Of a DNA stretch of 64,000 nucleotides, positions 1 through 10,943 are shown in pieces; the first letter of the stretch is position 1; each line of letters starts with the position of its first letter. The position numbers were made by a program, and so were the translations under genes. The stretch comes from Brachypodium distachyon (lineage: Eukaryota > Streptophyta > Magnoliopsida > Poales > Poaceae). Location of the stretch: the NCBI RefSeq assembly GCF_000005505.3, contig NC_016131.3, forward strand, positions 23,147,501-23,211,500. The letters run 5' to 3'. Below the pieces are notes generated by a model that saw only the letters and a program-made list of their open reading frames with translations, was not told where the DNA came from and searched no databases.

Positions 1-660
1 CGGTGTGAAAAAAATCAATAAATGAAATTTCATTTTGAAGAATGGACACTCTGTCACCAAATTCTTTAGTGTCATTATCTAAAAAAGTAATCTTTAGTGA
101 TGCTGTCAATCCTTTTCTGTTGACCAACATTGTTATTGTTGATACAATCAAGAAAATGGACAGTTCTGACCCATTTGGTATCCCAGTACAACGATTACTT
201 TTTGCTCTGTTAGCGACATCGCTGTTGATTTTTTAATAACCAAAAGACATGCATATACACCGTAATTAAATGGATGCGTTGGAAAACAAAGTAGCAGCCA
301 GAGTTTGCGAAATCGGACCTTTTAGAATCTGAACACTAAATTATAAGGATTTTTGACTGGCCATATGAAAATAGTGTTAGTAGATTTCTAGTCAGTAATG
401 CTCGGTACTTTTTTTTTCCAAATATATTAATATGAAGAGATTTCACAGTAGGAGCTAAGTTAGAGAGCCTGTCCAGGTCTAAAATAATTGCTTAGAGAAA
501 TATATCTGCTGTCCAGGTCTAAAATAATTGCTTAAGGATTTTTTTTCCAAATATATTAATATGAAGAGATTTCACAGTAGATTCCAAAGAAAATTTTGAT
601 GGATGGATATATCAATCAAAAGAAGTTTTACTGCTTCATTACTCTTCATTAATCATTACT
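1..660. other. AT-rich stretch with interleaved direct repeats, no gene seen
   Basis: No coding exon can be supported here. Two repeats interleave. A block running from a T-run through CCAAATATATTAATATGAAG to TTTCACAGTA occurs at about 411-450 and again at about 539-579. Between these copies, CTGTCCAGGTCTAAAATAAT plus TGCTTA occurs at 469-494 and 509-534. The stretch ends in a pyrimidine-rich tract and a plausible splice acceptor just before the ORF at 689, so it may be an intron of a gene that begins left of the window. Confidence 0.5.
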
Positions 661-688
661 CAGACAATTTACTGTTTCAGGCTACACA

Positions 689-1312
689 ATGGCAATAGTG
701 GATTTCATTGAGGGGATTGATGATATTATTGACTTGACCAGCGACGAAGAGAATGTTCAAGAAGATCATACTGCAACTCAGCATTGGGAAGCATTTCATG
801 ATGGCCAGACTATGTTTGTTGTAGCTGCTGAAGGAAGGCAACATGTGCAGGCTATGTTTGCCCTTGCTGCAGCTGGTGAAGAAAGGCAAGAGACGACTAA
901 GTCCAGAAATGCTGCGGAAGCTACTGCATCATCCTCTGTTACGGGAAAAGCGCCTCTTGATACAGCTTCATCACAGAGTCGTCCTCACTCTCAAACAGCA
1001 GTGCCATATCTCAGTAAGTTCTACTACAACCCTTTGTTAGTTCAGTTGCATGTTCATCATGCAAACAATCCATATGAAGCAAACACTGTAACAACTCGCA
1101 TTGCAGGTCTGACTTCTACCACTCCGAAGGCTACTTCTGAAGGTTGTGATGCAAAGCTGCTGAGAGCGAAGGTGAAACGTCCTCGGAAGAACTACCATAC
1201 CGATACTCCTAAGAGATGTCCTAGGCTTGAAGAGAAGCGTAAAGGTCATAACAAGTCTGTGGAAGAGCTTGCAGTCGATCGCAAGAGGCCCTACATGCTC
1301 GATGCGGCATAA
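689..1312 (+). CDS. Unrecognised acidic-to-basic protein, probably the 3' part of a gene
   Basis: A 207-codon open frame. I do not recognise the family. The N-terminus is acidic (IDLTSDEENVQED, roughly residues 14-26), the middle is Ser/Thr/Ala-rich, and the C-terminal 60 residues are basic (KVKRPRKNYHTDTPKR), which could suggest a nuclear protein. A good splice acceptor (TTTACTGTTTCAG) ends at 680, eight bases before the ATG, so the frame may continue from an upstream exon and the start is uncertain. Inside the frame, 1014-1106 begins with a strong donor (GTAAGT) and ends TTGCAG. It is 93 nt long, a multiple of three, and has no stop, so the protein is in frame whether or not it is spliced. 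No strong homology argument is available; this could be a non-coding transcript or a gene fragment. Confidence 0.4.
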   Translation: MAIVDFIEGIDDIIDLTSDEENVQEDHTATQHWEAFHDGQTMFVVAAEGRQHVQAMFALAAAGEERQETTKSRNAAEATASSSVTGKAPLDTASSQSRPHSQTAVPYLSKFYYNPLLVQLHVHHANNPYEANTVTTRIAGLTSTTPKATSEGCDAKLLRAKVKRPRKNYHTDTPKRCPRLEEKRKGHNKSVEELAVDRKRPYMLDAA

Positions 1313-3010
1313 GAATCAGCTGCGTCTACCTGCAGTGCAGAATCTGCAAAGAAACTCTTTGCCGACCCCGCAAGCTAAGTTAGTTGACCGGATATGGTCC
1401 CTCATGAAACCGTCTAACTGTTGGTGGTCTAGTTTGTATCCTATGTCATGTCTCTAGAATCATTACAGTTGCATCTTTAGTGGGATCAGATCTATTTTGT
1501 GTGGTAGCTGCTCATGCTATCCCATCTATCTGAGATTTGCAGTTTGTATTGAACCACTTGGGTACTTCATACAGTTATGGAACTGGTTCACTCTATATGT
1601 TGTTTATCACTTTAGTATCCCATGAAGTTGTGGAATTGTGGTTTACTATGTGTGGGTAAGGACATGCAAATACTTGCTTTCTTCATCTATTTCTGAAGAT
1701 TCGACCTCACCGAGACCATTCCAAATGAAAACTAAGAAGATATGGGTGGTCTTCCACTGCAGAAACCAGTCTAGCTTCTTTTTTTTTTAGGAAAATGGCA
1801 GGAGCTCTGCCGTTCAATTAAGTAAGAGAAAGAGAGCTCCTGTCATTTTCCTCAAAAAAAAAAATCTAGCTTCGTGATGCGGGTTATCACTTTCCTTCGG
1901 AGGGACACAAAGGGATCCTTCAATAACATGTAAATAATCGGGCAATGTTCTCTTGCGGAGAAATGGCCTTGAGACGTGTAGACAGCTAAGAAATTTTTGC
2001 TTAACCAGAACTGTAACCTTGGGAAAATGTTGCTGAAGAGACATTTTCTTGGGAGAAATGTAGGCTTGATGCCTAAGGCAGATGGGCATCATTCTGTCGC
2101 ATGTACCAAATTCATCTACTCTCTCCATTTCACATTAAGTGACTCAAATTTGTCTAAATATGAACGTATCTATATACTAAAATGCGTCTAGATACATGTA
2201 ATAGAAATTCAATTGATATGGGACGAAGGGACTAGCATATAACTCGTCGGTGATTGCTTGAGAATAAACTCTTGATGCGCATGTGCACTTCTTACATATA
2301 ATGTCTGACATGCAGCTGCTTGTAGTTAAATGTCAAGAAGAGTTCTTGGAAAAGTCACACAGCTGCTGCTATTTGGGACTTGAGAAAACTATTATTGGCA
2401 TTTTGCCTGCAACCTGAGATGTAGCCAACAGGTTGGAAGGTGAAAGCAATTGATTGAAACTTGTCAGAACAACTGTAAGTAAAATTGGAGGAAAGTGTGG
2501 TACATGGAGCTACATTGGAGTACTTGAAGTTCTGACGCGGAACATAGCCTGATAATTTTGCACACAATGCTGTCACTTAAAAAACCAAAATGCATGATCC
2601 GGAACTAATACTGTTTGCAATTATCTCATCTTTATCAAGTTATTCAGAACATGTACAAGCTTATAACTGATGTTATTTGAGACAAAAGTGTCATTTATAT
2701 GGTTGAGAAAAAAAGACTATAATGACACATAATAATTTATGTGAACCATGAATACAAACTTTGGAAGCATGTGCTTGACATCTTTGGTTTGAACTTGAAG
2801 GTCCTTTCAGCATTATCAGGTCAGGTTGTTCAGAAAAAATAATAATCTCAGACAAAGAATCAAAGAGTGAAGCGAGGGGTATATTTACATGCATCCAATT
2901 CATTTCAGTCTGACCAAAATAATTTGCAACGGTTCCTTTCATGTGAAGAAACCCACTGAAGAATCGGAACATATAACTACCAACCTTATACAGTACAGTA
3001 AGATAAAGTA
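1313..3010. other. Intergenic spacer with a small LINE-tail insert and a MITE relic
   Basis: No supportable gene. It contains the palindromic insert at 1779-1864 (listed separately) and a decayed Stowaway-like sequence at about 2130-2235. That relic has an AGTGACTCAAATTTGTCTAA-type left arm and a GATATGGGACGAAGGG right arm, the same family as the better copies at 16527 and 20432. The short ORFs across 2.3-3.1 kb look random. Confidence 0.5.
1779..1864. mobile_element. 86-bp palindromic insert made of two LINE-like 3' tails, with 9-bp target duplication
   Basis: The insert starts with a T-run and AGGAAAATGGCAGGAGCTC and ends with GAGCTCCTGTCATTTTCCTC and an A-run, so the arms are inverted copies of about 30 bp. 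It is flanked on both sides by TCTAGCTTC (1770-1778 and 1865-1873), a direct repeat consistent with a target-site duplication. Each arm resembles the stem-loop plus poly(A) end of grass LINEs. The minus-strand LINE fragment at 26.5 kb ends in a similar arrangement. Confidence 0.6.
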
Positions 3011-3043
3011 CTCCTTCCGTCACATATTTCAGGACCGAGGGAG
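3011..3043. mobile_element. Internally deleted Stowaway MITE (33 bp)
   Basis: CTCCTTCCGTCACATATTTC followed by AGGACCGAGGGAG, flanked by TA on both sides. Only the two terminal inverted repeats remain. A second TTCCGTCACATATTTCAGGA stretch lies 100 bp downstream at about 3109, which suggests local duplication. Confidence 0.6.
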
Positions 3044-3313
3044 TAGAAGAAAATGATTCACAGAATGCACTCTGCTTCAGGTTACATACATGAAAACTCT
3101 GCTTCATGTTCCGTCACATATTTCAGGACTACATTCGTTGCACTACAAACCGGCAGCTGCATTACTACTGAGTCAAACTGCTCTATTGCTGCTAAATTAA
3201 ACGGCGAAGCGTCATAAATCAGAAGAACGACGTAGTAGCTTAACAAACGCATACTGATCATCATTCAGACATTCATTCATGACATGGAGAAGATCAAACG
3301 AAGACGTGAGACG

Positions 3314-4475
3314 TCAATGCATCTTCCTCGATGTCCTAGATTGCGGTGTCGCCGACTTGCGGGCGGCGGCGGCAGGTTGGACCAGGTCAATGCGGACGCT
3401 GAGCGTGAGCATGTCTCCGGGGAGCAACTCCCGAGGCACCGCCAAGAACATCCCTTGACCAGGCTCCGGCGCGCCGCCGGACAGAGCGCTGCTGCTCACG
3501 TCGGACGCCATGAGGACCAGCTTGTCCTTGTCGACTCCGGGGAGCTCCACGGAGAGCTTGCACCAGAACCGCGGCGCCACGGCCGTGGCAGCACCATCGT
3601 CCGCCCTGACGCACACCAGCGACACGGCGGTGGCCTCCACGCCGAGCTCGCCCAGGGACACGAGGAACACGCTCCGGTCGTCTTCCTCCTCGCCGACGAG
3701 GACGTGCCAGCGCCGCGACAGGGGGAGGCTCAGGTTACAGGACCGGCCGTAGCGGACCGCGACGGCGGGGCGCGCGTGGTCGACGGCGACGTGGTCGAGA
3801 AGCATGGCGCGGGAGCCGAGGAAGGCGCAGCCGGGCTCCGGGCACGAGCAGGGCGAGCAGGGGCACGCGCGGCGGTGGCCCGCGGCTTCGTGGTACACGA
3901 CGTAGCTCTCGCAGCCGAACACCTTGTAGGCGCACGGCACCTTGGCGGCGCCAATGATGATGTCCAGCTCGCCGCAGTGGGTGTCGGCGCGGCTGCAGAT
4001 GTCGCCGTGGCCGCACCGGCAGTAGCAGCACAGGATGTGCCCGGCCGCGCGGCACTTCGATCAGAAACGCAGAGAACACAAAAATCTCAGCATTCATCTC
4101 GAAAGAGGGTTTTCTTCAACTCAAAAATTCAGCATTTATCGAAAGAGTGTTTCTTCCACACAAAATCTCAAGGTTCATCGAAAGAGGGTTTCTTCTCTTT
4201 ACGAAACAAATTTGTGATCTTTCGCAAACAAATCGTGATTTTTGCAGCTGTTAGGTGAGAGGAGAGCGCACCTTGAACACGGGGGGTTTGAGGGGGAGAA
4301 GGCAGGCCTGACAGTGGAATAAGGCCGCGTCGATCCTAACGTCCATCTGCGGTTCCGCCATGGCTTCCGCCGCCACCACGGCCCTCCCTCCTTCGCCTCC
4401 GTCTTGCATCACTGCTCCCTCCTCTCGCTTCACCTCCACCCTCGCCTTCTTGCCGCAGTACTCGCCGCCCTCCAT
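3314..4475 (-). CDS. SINA-like E3 ubiquitin ligase (SIAH-type, SINA-like 7/10 group)
   Basis: Two exons on the minus strand: 4475-4272 (68 codons) and 4054-3314, joined across a 217-nt GT-AG intron, giving 314 residues, normal for plant SINA-like proteins. The start is the first ATG of the MEGGEYCGKK frame. The RING domain spans the splice site: CQAC at residues 55-58, then CRAGHILCCYC from residue 69, matching the C-x2-C ... C-x3-H-x2-C pattern. The SIAH zinc finger follows (VPCAYKVFGC, HEAAGHRRACPCSPCSCPEPGC, DHVAVDH), and then the beta-sandwich substrate-binding domain. As a family these ligases attach ubiquitin to substrates for proteasomal decay; the substrate here is unknown. Related broken copies lie at 48.9 kb and 59.9/61.8 kb, so this gene has local degenerate relatives. 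Confidence 0.88.
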
Positions 4476-6265
4476 CGGTGAGCTCCTTTTCGTTTGCTGG
4501 GTCAGAAATCTTAGTGGTGGTTTTTCCTTTTCCTTTTTGTTTTTTTGGTTACAGTCTACTCTTGTGACTCGTCTTGCAGTGGAAACGGGGAGAGGAACAA
4601 CCAATCACCGAGGAGCAGAACTGGAGAAGGAATTGTAGCCATGTGGAGGCAGCCAACTATATACCCAAAAACGGAAAGAAATCAGAGGCAATAATTTCAG
4701 CAGGGGTGAAAACTGCAGACAGAGAACCTATTCTCAAGGAGTGTTTGAATTTAGCACTCCGTATTATTTTTATTCAACGGGAATTCTTCTATTTGGCACT
4801 TTCTCCTTCTACCCGATGTTTAAACCCGATGATGCTAGATTTGGGTAAGTGCTTCAAGTGTGATGATGCTTGATTTGGGTAATGATGTTACCTTTGCTCA
4901 AATTGGGTTGTGATTTTAGTCATTCATGTAGGAGCAACCGAAGGTGAAGAAACAAGAAGAAGCCATTAATTCCTCAAAAAAAAACATTAATTGCTCAGTA
5001 GCCTTTTTGGCTACCCAGCCTAGAGAGCATCATTCCCATCCATCATCATGCCAAGAAGGTGAGGAGGGTGCTAGGCAGTAGGCAGGAAAGTTGTGGCGAC
5101 AGGAGAGGGCAGAGCACGGCATCCAAGGATCGACCACTTTGTTAATGAATTGCAGCCATGGCACCTGTGTATGTGCAGAAGGACAAGGATGATACTACCT
5201 AAAAAGCTGTCCCAAAACGCAATACATGTAGTGCATAATCTATATAGCTTATGTCAATACTTTAATTTTTGGATTTTTACTAATGCCAAGCAAGAACGGA
5301 AGAAAAGTGCTCAAATGTAAGGTTGTATCTTTGGATGCAGACATATCTCGAATGTCTAATTATTTTTGATCGATGTATAATGTGGACATACATGTATTAA
5401 ACCACTACTCTAACTGCTATAATAAGGTTTTGACTGCCTGTTGTGACCACATCCGCGCAACCAATCGGTGATGCCGCTCGCACGATCGCAGCAAACTGTG
5501 CTTGACGAGCGTCGGTTTTACTTATTTATTAGCTATATCCTTCATTTGTTTTTAGTTTATGTTGTGATGGAACGCTAAATTATCTATCCTTGAGTGTGAT
5601 TGACATGTGCGCTTTCTATCCCATGCCTTTGACATAATTGAGGAAGTTGAGGTCAAGATAGACAAGGGCAGCCCAACAGTGAAGTGACCCCTTTTGATGG
5701 TGTGTTCAATTTGGCGAGTGAGAAGCTATCTGGAAATTGTGAAATATCAAGGAAAGCTTATAAAGTCAGGCCAGCAGCCCATAAATGATCTCGAGGAATC
5801 ATCCAATGGTGGTGAAAATGCATTTCAGCTATAGACTGGCTGATGCTGAACTTCTTGCCATGGAAGGAATCACAAAATGCATTACTGTAAGATGCTATTT
5901 GAGTGTATCCAGCCAAACAGTAGATACAGAATTATTTAGCATGACGAAACCAGTTATCCAAGATGAAAAAGAACAAACGTAACAGTGATGTACAAGCACC
6001 ATGTCATTAAGAAACAATGGAACTGAATGTTCTGCACGTGTAGGGAAAATATTGAACCAAAGCAATCTAATTCAAATTTTGCAGACATCGCGAGAAAGGA
6101 CATTCAAAATGAGCTCGTTTTCACACTGATCATTGGTTACCTCATTATTTATAACCATTTGCATTCATGATATGATGCTTTCACAACATCTCCTATAGTC
6201 ACACTATGTCCAGACAGCGAGACAGGGACTTGTCAAAATTTCATTATTCCAGGCCGCATTTCTGC
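4476..6265. other. Spacer between the SINA-like gene and SDH3
   Basis: Holds the 5' leader of the SINA-like gene (minus strand, from 4476 upward) and the probable 3' UTR of SDH3 (up to 6265). The short ORFs at 4574, 5093 and 5785 have no recognisable domain or splice support and are treated as noise. No clear repeat element seen. Confidence 0.5.
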
Positions 6266-7291
6266 TCAAACATCAAACATGAGGCTGAACTCGGTAGCGA
6301 AAGGAACCGATATTATCGCAGCACCCAGCGCAACACCAAATATACGGTGCGAGATTGAGAAAGTAGCGCTCAACTGTGGCTTCTTCAGCGGAAGATGGGG
6401 AGACAGTGGACGGTTTGCAACAGGACCTGACAGGGAACGACTTGCGTGCAGGGATCGGCTTTCAGATGGAGACACCTTCAGGTGCCCAGCTACTAGAGGA
6501 CAAGATGCATATGACCTTGCTTGCCTAATGCTTGAGAAGTCTCTAAAGCCATCCATGCTATCGAAAGATGAGTTGGGGATACCGAGGGCACCTGAAATTC
6601 TGAAACCATCAATACAACAAATGTGGCAAGATTGTTTGGAAATGAACTGCAAACTTCTATAGAGCAGAATTAAAAAAAGGGTGGGCCTCTCATCATATTT
6701 CACAAAAGATAATGGAAACACTGTTGATTATATCAGTATTAACGTATCAGTTTAGTAATTACATGATTTACTAGATAGCATGATTCTCCGTGAGTCCATG
6801 TCCAACAAAAATAGATCTACAACTGAAAATGAGCCACATGAGACATGTATGAGCTATATAGCCCCCACACAAAATTCATTATTGACCAATAACAGCTCTT
6901 TATCTCCAAATAATGGTGTGAGTGACCAATGATATATGCCCATAATTGAACTTGTTGAGCTTTGACAGACTAGAATATCTATATTGTGACATGCTTTCTG
7001 TTTTTAGCAGCATACAGTGATAACCTGGCACAATATTAAGCTACTATCTCAACTGTTAGTCTATTACACACCCTACAGAGCAAGAGTGCATTTGCGAAGG
7101 TGTTTATATGCTCCTGCTACCACGGCACATCGGTACCACCAATACCTTTGATATGTGGTGACTGTTTGGTATCTCCAAACTACATCCGAAGGAAAAGAAC
7201 AATAGAAATACATTCAAGAGCACTTACCACGAAGAGCAAATGGAGTGTCTTTGAAGGCTGCAAATCGAGCGTCGCAGTGATACTTCTCCAT
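6266..7291 (-). CDS. SDH3: Succinate dehydrogenase subunit 3, mitochondrial (complex II membrane anchor)
   Basis: Two coding exons on the minus strand: 7291-7228 (21 codons plus 1 nt) and 6591-6266, total 129 residues. Splicing joins ALR to GALGIPNSSF through CTTCGTG|GTAAGT and TTTCAG|GTGCCC. The N-terminus (MEKYHCDARFAAFKDTPFA) and the RQARSYASCP stretch look like a mitochondrial presequence and its cleavage region. The SDHC signature follows: RPLSPHLPLKKPQ, then SATFSISHRIFG, then one hydrophobic segment (GVALGAAIISVPF). Plant SDH3 is short and has fewer membrane helices than animal SDHC. It anchors the SDH1/SDH2 dimer in the inner membrane near the ubiquinone site. The ATG lies two bases after a splice acceptor (GTGTGCAG|GAATG), so the 5' UTR must be spliced from upstream, probably from the exon at 9744-9935. 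Confidence 0.9.
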
Positions 7292-7895
7292 TCCTGCACA
7301 CAAAGCACCAATAATAACGCATTACCATCAACGCGCTTTGGTAAAAGATTATATGATTCGCTAAATTTTGTCAAACAAGTTTGAGAAAGAGCAGATTAAT
7401 GCCTTGAAGATGTCAAAATCAGATGAAACTACTATAGTTGATTTTTGAGAATGTAGAAAAGTATTGCATTTCAGATTTTTTCCTGTAAAACTTGAAGCTA
7501 AACAAAATTACCAGATTCATGGTAACCCCATCTGAACTGTGATTCCTAATTAATGATCGAGAGATGTGATTCACATCAGCACGCAGAAGGGTGGTGGAAT
7601 ATTTAGTGCTTATCTGATGGCAAGGGGCAGGTTGCAGGAGGTACTGAGAGCTGTGTTCTTGGTTCTTCTGGTGCCATCCTGTGGTTAAATGTGAGGGTGG
7701 TGGGGAAAGAGAATGAGAGGTAAGGTAGATGGAACCCTAAGCCCCTAAATGGCAGGAGGATGCAACCATGCATAAAAAAATGGCACCTAGGCACCACAAA
7801 GGGCTTGGCAGTGGTCAAACACCACACTTAGGCCCTATCTACTTTTGCTCAGACTAGATTGACAAAAGTTGGCCCAGCACATTCTTTCCTACTAA

Positions 7896-8063
7896 GGGTG
7901 AGTTTGGCATTGCATTAGATTATGATAATCCAGCTTTTTCAACCAGCTTATCACTATTTTTCCTTTTGGCTAACCAACTTTTGCCTGTTTTCCTGTGTAT
8001 TTTCTCACAGCGGATTACAAAATAAGTTCAGCACAACACAGTTCTGCAACCCCAAACTGAGCC
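7896..8063. mobile_element. Tourist-like MITE with TAA target duplication
   Basis: Terminal repeats GGGTGAGTTTGGCATTGCA and (reverse complement of the right end) GGCTCAGTTTGGGGTTGCA. TAA lies on both sides (7893-7895 and 8064-8066), as expected for PIF/Harbinger-type MITEs. It lies in the probable first intron of SDH3. Confidence 0.7.
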
Positions 8064-8824
8064 TAAAGCATGTTGATGCTAATGTATTGAGGAGTGTTTT
8101 ACGTTGAAAAATTCCTTCCATGTTTTGGAGATAATTCCATCCACTCAAGTGGTACCTTCTGCCACGGTACTGTGAAAGGAATCAAGTCCCATCCGACAAG
8201 TACATAAGGTGAATCTTACAACAAAGTGGACAGCGGCAGGACATTTTGGGTGGTAACCCCTTTACTACTAGGAAGAACATGGACACTTGTTCCTCAATAC
8301 AGGTATGGAACTATGGATGTTCTTATACAACAATTCTCTATCCCTAAGCAAAGTACTGAATTGAAAAAAATAGAGCCCCTTAGATGGCATAGGGGGCATT
8401 CCCCAACCAAGAATAACAGAACGTCCTCTACTGCACAAAGAGAAAATTCGATGTTATCCGGACTCGGGGCCTCAAGGGTACCTTATCCTTGTTCCCCTGA
8501 CTCGTTGGGGAAACAAGGCCTTGCAGGGAACCATACCCACAGACTTGTTATATCTTAATTTACATAGCATAGAGCAAACTTCAGTTATATAACCAAATGA
8601 AGCCATAATGACATCAATATTGCATAAACCAGTGACAATAGCCGCAAAGCTTCACAACTTGACATAGTAACAAGTTCAAAAAAACTCAGACTTGAGCAAA
8701 ATAATAAGCACCATAGCAATTCCACGAAGCCCATGGGGGGCAACGATGGGGAATAGTGGCACACCCCCAGCCGCATGCCTGAAGGGTGGGGGTGGGGGTA
8801 TTCTTTTCCCGTCAATGCTCCTAA

Positions 8825-8958
8825 GGGCTTGTTCTCACTCCCAATCCCTCTGGATTGGTGGGGATCTGTAGGAATTGAGGGGAAAATGAACTGAAATCTC
8901 TTTTAATCCCTGACATTCCCTCTGGATTGGTGGCGACTGGGTTGAAACAAACAAAGCC
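8825..8958. mobile_element. Tourist-like MITE with TAA target duplication
   Basis: Ends GGGCTTGTTCTCACTCCCAA and GGGTTGAAACAAACAAAGCC, with TAA at 8822-8824 and 8959-8961. The motif CCCTCTGGATTGGTGG occurs twice inside. It lies in the probable SDH3 first intron. Confidence 0.7.
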
Positions 8959-9382
8959 TAAATAGATCTCATCCATCTAGGTGCCCAAATAGAAGATTAC
9001 ACGCTGGGAAGCAGGGCCCTGTTGCCATCCCTAGTAATCCTGATTGTATCCATCTCAAGTTTGATAGCCTAGCTATATCACAATTAGTTATTGTCGTTTT
9101 GTTATTAGATCTTCCATCTAAAGTTCTAAAAAAAATATAGCAATGTATCGTTTGCAGTACTGAAACGTTGCTAGCACTGCAAATGCAATAATTCATTATC
9201 ACAAAATGTGAGCCATATGCATATAACATCACAGACAATGTGGAGAACATGATCAGAAAATTGATATAACATCCATGGATCAGATCCATGTGTACAGCCT
9301 GAACTAAAAGGACATCAATTAACTTGAACAAAAAATCACAAAACCGAAATAAAGCAAGTGCCAATGGATGACGGTGCCCTGC

Positions 9383-9468
9383 TAGGAGTTCTCGTAAGAA
9401 TAGATAAACAGTACGTCAGGTAACAATTCTGGAACCTGTCTCACTAGGAGTTCTCGTAAGAATAGATA
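9383..9468. repeat. Direct repeat, 24-bp unit twice
   Basis: TAGGAGTTCTCGTAAGAATA plus GATA occurs at 9383-9406 and 9445-9468. Nothing else recognisable in the 8.96-9.6 kb stretch. Confidence 0.7.
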
Positions 9469-9743
9469 GATCTATCTACATTACACAATACACATGCATG
9501 TAAAACCATGTAATTGTACACATGCTTGCCAAATCCACAATCGGGAAAATTTTCGTGTGACCAGACGTTCATCATCAAAAGCAACAGCAAATCAGAGAGA
9601 AATTAGTTTCGCAGCATACTATAGACAAGAAGAAAATGAACTGACGAACATCGATAGATGAAGGTAAAACCACGAGATCCAGGGGAAGCGGGGGCAAGGC
9701 GCGGAGGCGGCGATGCTTGCGAGAGGCGGAGAGGAAGCCCTAC

Positions 9744-9935
9744 CTGCTGCAGGTGTGGGTGCGCTCCGGGAGGCGATCGATCGGGAGTCGGAGAGAGGAT
9801 GCGGTCTTGAGCGAAGCAAAGGGGGGCGAGGCCGCGACGGGAGCGGAGCGTCTGCGAGTTGGTGACGGGTGCAGTCAGTGCGACAGTGCAGACGGAAGAT
9901 TTGCATCGCTCAAGAAACAGAGAAGGCCACCTGGC
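9744..9935 (-). other. SDH3: Probable 5' UTR exon and promoter-proximal region of SDH3
   Basis: On the minus strand a GC-rich, pyrimidine-rich stretch ends CTGCAGCAG|GTAGGGC, a good donor at 9743/9744, with no useful reading frame. The SDH3 coding exon has an acceptor two bases before its ATG and needs an upstream non-coding exon; this is the only convincing candidate in the interval. The link is inferred and implies an intron of about 2.45 kb. The transcription start is not visible. A GGGCC-rich repetitive tract (9.94-10.17 kb) follows upstream. Confidence 0.5.
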
Positions 9936-10352
9936 CGGGCTCTTTGGCACGAGGCTAAATGGGCCGTGCCGGGCCTCGGACCTGCGGGCCGGCACGGCCT
10001 GGTTCATTTAGCATTTTCTGTATTTTATGTGCATTTTCCTTATTTTTTTAGCATTTTCTATATTCGTTTGGGGCCTGTCGGGCTAAACTGCTCGGGCCTG
10101 GGCCTTCCATCGGCTTATATGGGCCAGCCTGGCCTGGTCTGATTATATTCGGGTCCTGGTGGGCAGGCCTGATGGGCCACCGAGAAACACATGATTTAAG
10201 GATGGGATTGAGCCAGACTGACCGGTCACTAGAAACATTCGCTCAAAAAAGAAAAACAACTAGATCGTCCAACAGAAGCTGGCCCATAAGGGCTATCGGG
10301 TCGGTCCCAAAAGAAAAATTGAACCGCAATACTAATAAGGAACAAGGAAGTA

Positions 10353-10654
10353 GTGTTTGGTTCTACAACGAGGTGGAATGGAACGGAACGGTTCTATTCT
10401 TATAAGAATGAAATGTAATTCTATTTTTCTACATCCTAAGAACCAAACATTTAGATTACCGGTTCTATTTGGAAACAACTCATTCCTATACATTTTTGAG
10501 AAATGAGATGGTTAGGCATATTGAGGGAATATTCCTTTTTGAGGAATCATATGGTTCCATTCTCCTTCTCTTTGTTCTAAGAACCAAACACAGAAATCAT
10601 TTCAACTTTTGGAACCATTCCATTACATTCCAGTTCATGATCTCAACCAAACAC
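10353..10654. mobile_element. MITE with TA-GTGTTTGGTT termini
   Basis: Left end TAGTGTTTGGTTC and right end CTCAACCAAACACTA are inverted repeats. The interior carries several GGTTCTA/AAGAACCAAAC segments and is rich in GGAATGGAAC-type words. It could be a Tourist-like or hAT-like MITE; the flanking duplication (TA) is too short to decide. Confidence 0.6.
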
Positions 10655-10711
10655 TACCTAAGACTCGTTGTCCCAACAAGCTGTTGGTCCGACTCAATCC
10701 TATAACCTCGG

Positions 10712-10943
10712 TTCCTATATCTAAATACAAGACTTGCTAAAAAAAATCTAAATACAAGAAATCCTAAGATTATAATAAGTCAAACTTCTTACAGTTGACA
10801 ATATATACTACGATGGATTTAATCAAACTAATTTAGAGTCACAAATGTTGATAGATTTTTTTTCTAGAAACTTGGTCAAAGTTTAAAAGGTTTGACTTAA
10901 GACAAAGTTAAAACTTATTACATTCAAGAACTGTGGGAGTAGA
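10712..10943. mobile_element. Decayed Stowaway-like MITE
   Basis: CTAAATACAAG-type left arm and ...AAGAACTGTGGGAGTAG right arm, with internal TTTAATCAAACTAATTTAGA and CTTGGTCAAAGTTTAAAAGG words. These resemble the larger Stowaway family also seen at 17.9-18.4 kb. Strongly diverged. The rest of 10.95-11.9 kb is AT-rich with no gene. Confidence 0.45.

Noticed and set aside
3284..4258. 324-codon plus-strand ORF across the SINA-like gene
   Set aside because: It is the antisense shadow of the GC-rich minus-strand exon, which has the recognisable RING/SIAH motifs and intron borders.
6279..6662. 127-codon plus-strand ORF opposite SDH3
   Set aside because: The minus strand carries the SDHC signature and a splice junction that restores a complete SDH3. 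The plus frame has no domain.
9940..10170. GGGCC/GGCCC-rich tract that looks like a regulatory GC island
   Set aside because: Repeated GGGCC words with interspersed AT-rich TTAGCATTTTCT units look like repetitive DNA; no gene start or element ends could be defined.
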